From Campylobacterales bacterium (GTDB taxonomy: Bacteria > Campylobacterota > Campylobacteria > Campylobacterales > Arcobacteraceae), in assembly GCA_027064245.1 (NCBI GenBank), contig JAMOPZ010000112.1, forward strand, positions 1-15,982: a stretch of 15,982 nt of DNA, in the 5' to 3' direction. Below the pieces are notes generated by a model. The model saw nothing but the letters and a program-made list of their open reading frames with translations, was not told the DNA's origin and did no database searches. Positions 14,584-15,982 of the stretch are shown here, in pieces. The position numbers and the translations under genes are program-made. Each line of letters begins with the position of its first letter. Position 1 is the first letter of the stretch.

Positions 14584-15982
14584 TATAATGCCCCAACTGT
14601 ATTAAGAGATGCTGCTGTTATAGCTAATTGGTAAACTATTTGACTTACCTCTTTCCATACCAATATATTTGAAACTTTATTTACTTTCATTGGTACAACT
14701 ATAGTAGAACCTGCTTTAACCTTACTGGTTGAAAGAAAAAGTGAATTCAACTCAACTTTTTTTGCTTCTCCATTTGCCATAATCATATATACAGAATCCT
14801 CATCTGCACTTTGAGTCATACCACCTGCTTTTGTTATATAATCATTTACTAAAAATTTATCTGAATATATAAAACTACTTGGATTCATAACTTCACCATA
14901 CACAGATACTGTATCATTAAAACTAGGTATAACTAACATATCTTTATCTTCTAATCTTATATCGTACGGAGTTGTTTTAAAATTTTGTAAATTTTTATCA
15001 AGATATACTACAAGCCTACCTAATGCTTTGTACTCTTGCATCTGTTTTTCAAGCATTGTTACAACACTGGTTAACTCTTGAGAACTTTTCTTTTGAGTAC
15101 CTATCTCATTTGAATTAGCTGAAATAAATGTTATTTGTTGTTTTAATTTAAACATCGCCTCTTTCATCCGTTTTTCTTCATTTTCTTTTATAGATTTTCT
15201 TGTAAAAACTGCACCTTCTATAAAAGCTTCAGAAGTAAAGCCACCTGCTCTTTGTATAACATCAGATAGTTTTTCACCTGTTTTTATATTGTAAACACCA
15301 GGAAATTTAACTTCACCTTTGAGTATAACTGTTTTTGCATCGTACCAATTTGGAATAGTAAAAATATTTATCTCATCATGTGCTTTTAATTTAAAATCTT
15401 TATTTAATGCTTTTTGAAGATCATATTTTTTTATATCTCTTACCCTTTCATTATTTTTAATTTTATATCTTACTAATTCAAATTTTTGTCTATATGCTTT
15501 TTCTGTCATACCACCAGCTAAATTTAATAGCTCTTTTAAAGTTGTATTATCATTTATAAAATAACTACCTTTTTTATAAACTTCTCCTGTTATAGTTACT
15601 TTCATCCTTGGGTGAGTATCAAAATAGTTATAAAACTCTATCTCATCAAATGGTTTTAAAACAAAATTATCAGTAGCAGATAATAAAAAAATACTTTTTG
15701 TATTATCTGAGTTTCTTATAAGCTTGATTTTTGTTTTATCTACTAAAAGTGCTTCCCTATCCTCTATATTAAAACTAACCTCTTTTGTATTTTCTTTATC
15801 TTTTTTATCTTCTTTTATCTTCTGTTTATTTGTATTGTATATTTCACTTCTAAAAGTGATCATATTAAACAGCTGAGATACTGTCATACCATCAAAGTAT
15901 TTATATTTTTCCATATCACCTTTTATAACTTTACCATATACTAGGATATAAGGTTTTTCTTTTATATCATAGTTATTAAAAA
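14583..15982 (-). CDS. SLBB-domain polysaccharide export protein, 5' end beyond the window
   Basis: Likely part of the outer-membrane or periplasmic channel for a capsule or exopolysaccharide, working with the Wzz-type protein. The frame stays open to the right edge. A Met at 15914 is internal, because the 22 codons before it run without a stop and include PYILVYGKVIKGD, the start of an SLBB (soluble-ligand-binding beta-grasp) repeat. At least four SLBB-like units can be seen, marked by ILVYGKV, VTITGEVYKKGSY...AGGMT, VILKGEVKFPGVY...AGGFT and VSVYGEVMNPSSF...AGGMT. A charged coiled-coil-prone stretch lies between the third and fourth. A hydrophobic C-terminal segment (near ILVWKEVSQIVYQLAITAAS) may be an anchor. 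The N-terminal Poly_export domain and signal peptide expected in Wza-like proteins would lie outside the window. Confidence 0.85.
   Translation of the reverse strand, partial: FNNYDIKEKPYILVYGKVIKGDMEKYKYFDGMTVSQLFNMITFRSEIYNTNKQKIKEDKKDKENTKEVSFNIEDREALLVDKTKIKLIRNSDNTKSIFLLSATDNFVLKPFDEIEFYNYFDTHPRMKVTITGEVYKKGSYFINDNTTLKELLNLAGGMTEKAYRQKFELVRYKIKNNERVRDIKKYDLQKALNKDFKLKAHDEINIFTIPNWYDAKTVILKGEVKFPGVYNIKTGEKLSDVIQRAGGFTSEAFIEGAVFTRKSIKENEEKRMKEAMFKLKQQITFISANSNEIGTQKKSSQELTSVVTMLEKQMQEYKALGRLVVYLDKNLQNFKTTPYDIRLEDKDMLVIPSFNDTVSVYGEVMNPSSFIYSDKFLVNDYITKAGGMTQSADEDSVYMIMANGEAKKVELNSLFLSTSKVKAGSTIVVPMKVNKVSNILVWKEVSQIVYQLAITAASLNTVGAL

Noticed and set aside
15912..15914. ATG at 15914 as the start of the SLBB export protein
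   Set aside because: The frame continues open to the window edge and the residues before it contain conserved SLBB sequence, so this Met is internal.

Overview
The window is strongly AT-rich chromosomal DNA, most likely from a member of the Campylobacterota (Epsilonproteobacteria), perhaps Arcobacter-like. I infer this from protein style and gene order, not from any search. Three points support it. The order HIT / pheS-pheT-(x)-aroA matches the Campylobacter arrangement as I remember it. An M16 peptidase gene is paired with dapA, as in Campylobacter. A NIF-type nifS-nifU pair, with a three-domain NifU, sits among housekeeping genes, and in this phylum it serves as the general Fe-S assembly system. 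I see no rRNA, tRNA, CRISPR array, transposase or phage gene.

Layout. 1-1361 (+) is the end of a surface-polysaccharide operon: the last codons of an unidentified gene, then a polyprenyl-phosphate sugar-1-phosphate transferase that starts a glycan chain on its lipid carrier. A 12-bp-stem hairpin (1357-1384) separates it from a convergent minus-strand pair, M16 peptidase then dapA (3587 to 1375). Next on the minus strand is a long run, pheS-pheT-coiled-coil gene-aroA-surE-hpf (10196 to 3728), with a promoter before pheS, a second one before hpf, and a hairpin terminator at 3692-3721. Divergent from pheS is a short plus-strand pair, a HIT hydrolase and an unrecognised 247-residue protein (10293-11362). 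Then nifS-nifU follow on the plus strand (11432-13633). The right end (13666-15982, minus) is polysaccharide export again: a Wzz-type chain-length protein and a multi-SLBB export protein whose N-terminus lies beyond the window.

How it works together. The centre is housekeeping: phenylalanyl-tRNA synthetase, shikimate pathway (aroA), lysine/peptidoglycan precursor synthesis (dapA), Fe-S cluster assembly, and two genes often tied to stationary phase or stress (surE, hpf). Both edges are envelope-polysaccharide genes reading toward this block and stopping at hairpins, so the housekeeping block appears to interrupt or border a polysaccharide locus.

Most of the window is ordinary. No clearly new system is visible. 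The points most worth a second look are the unknown gene coupled to HIT, the coiled-coil gene with a 21-bp repeat inside the pheT-aroA operon, a predicted leaderless promoter for the M16 peptidase, a 10-bp-arm palindrome against the nifS promoter, and two hairpins that share sequence with a compensatory base-pair change. There is no gene-free stretch longer than 300 bases; the largest gaps (3588-3727, 10197-10292, 11363-11431) hold promoters and hairpins and are described below.
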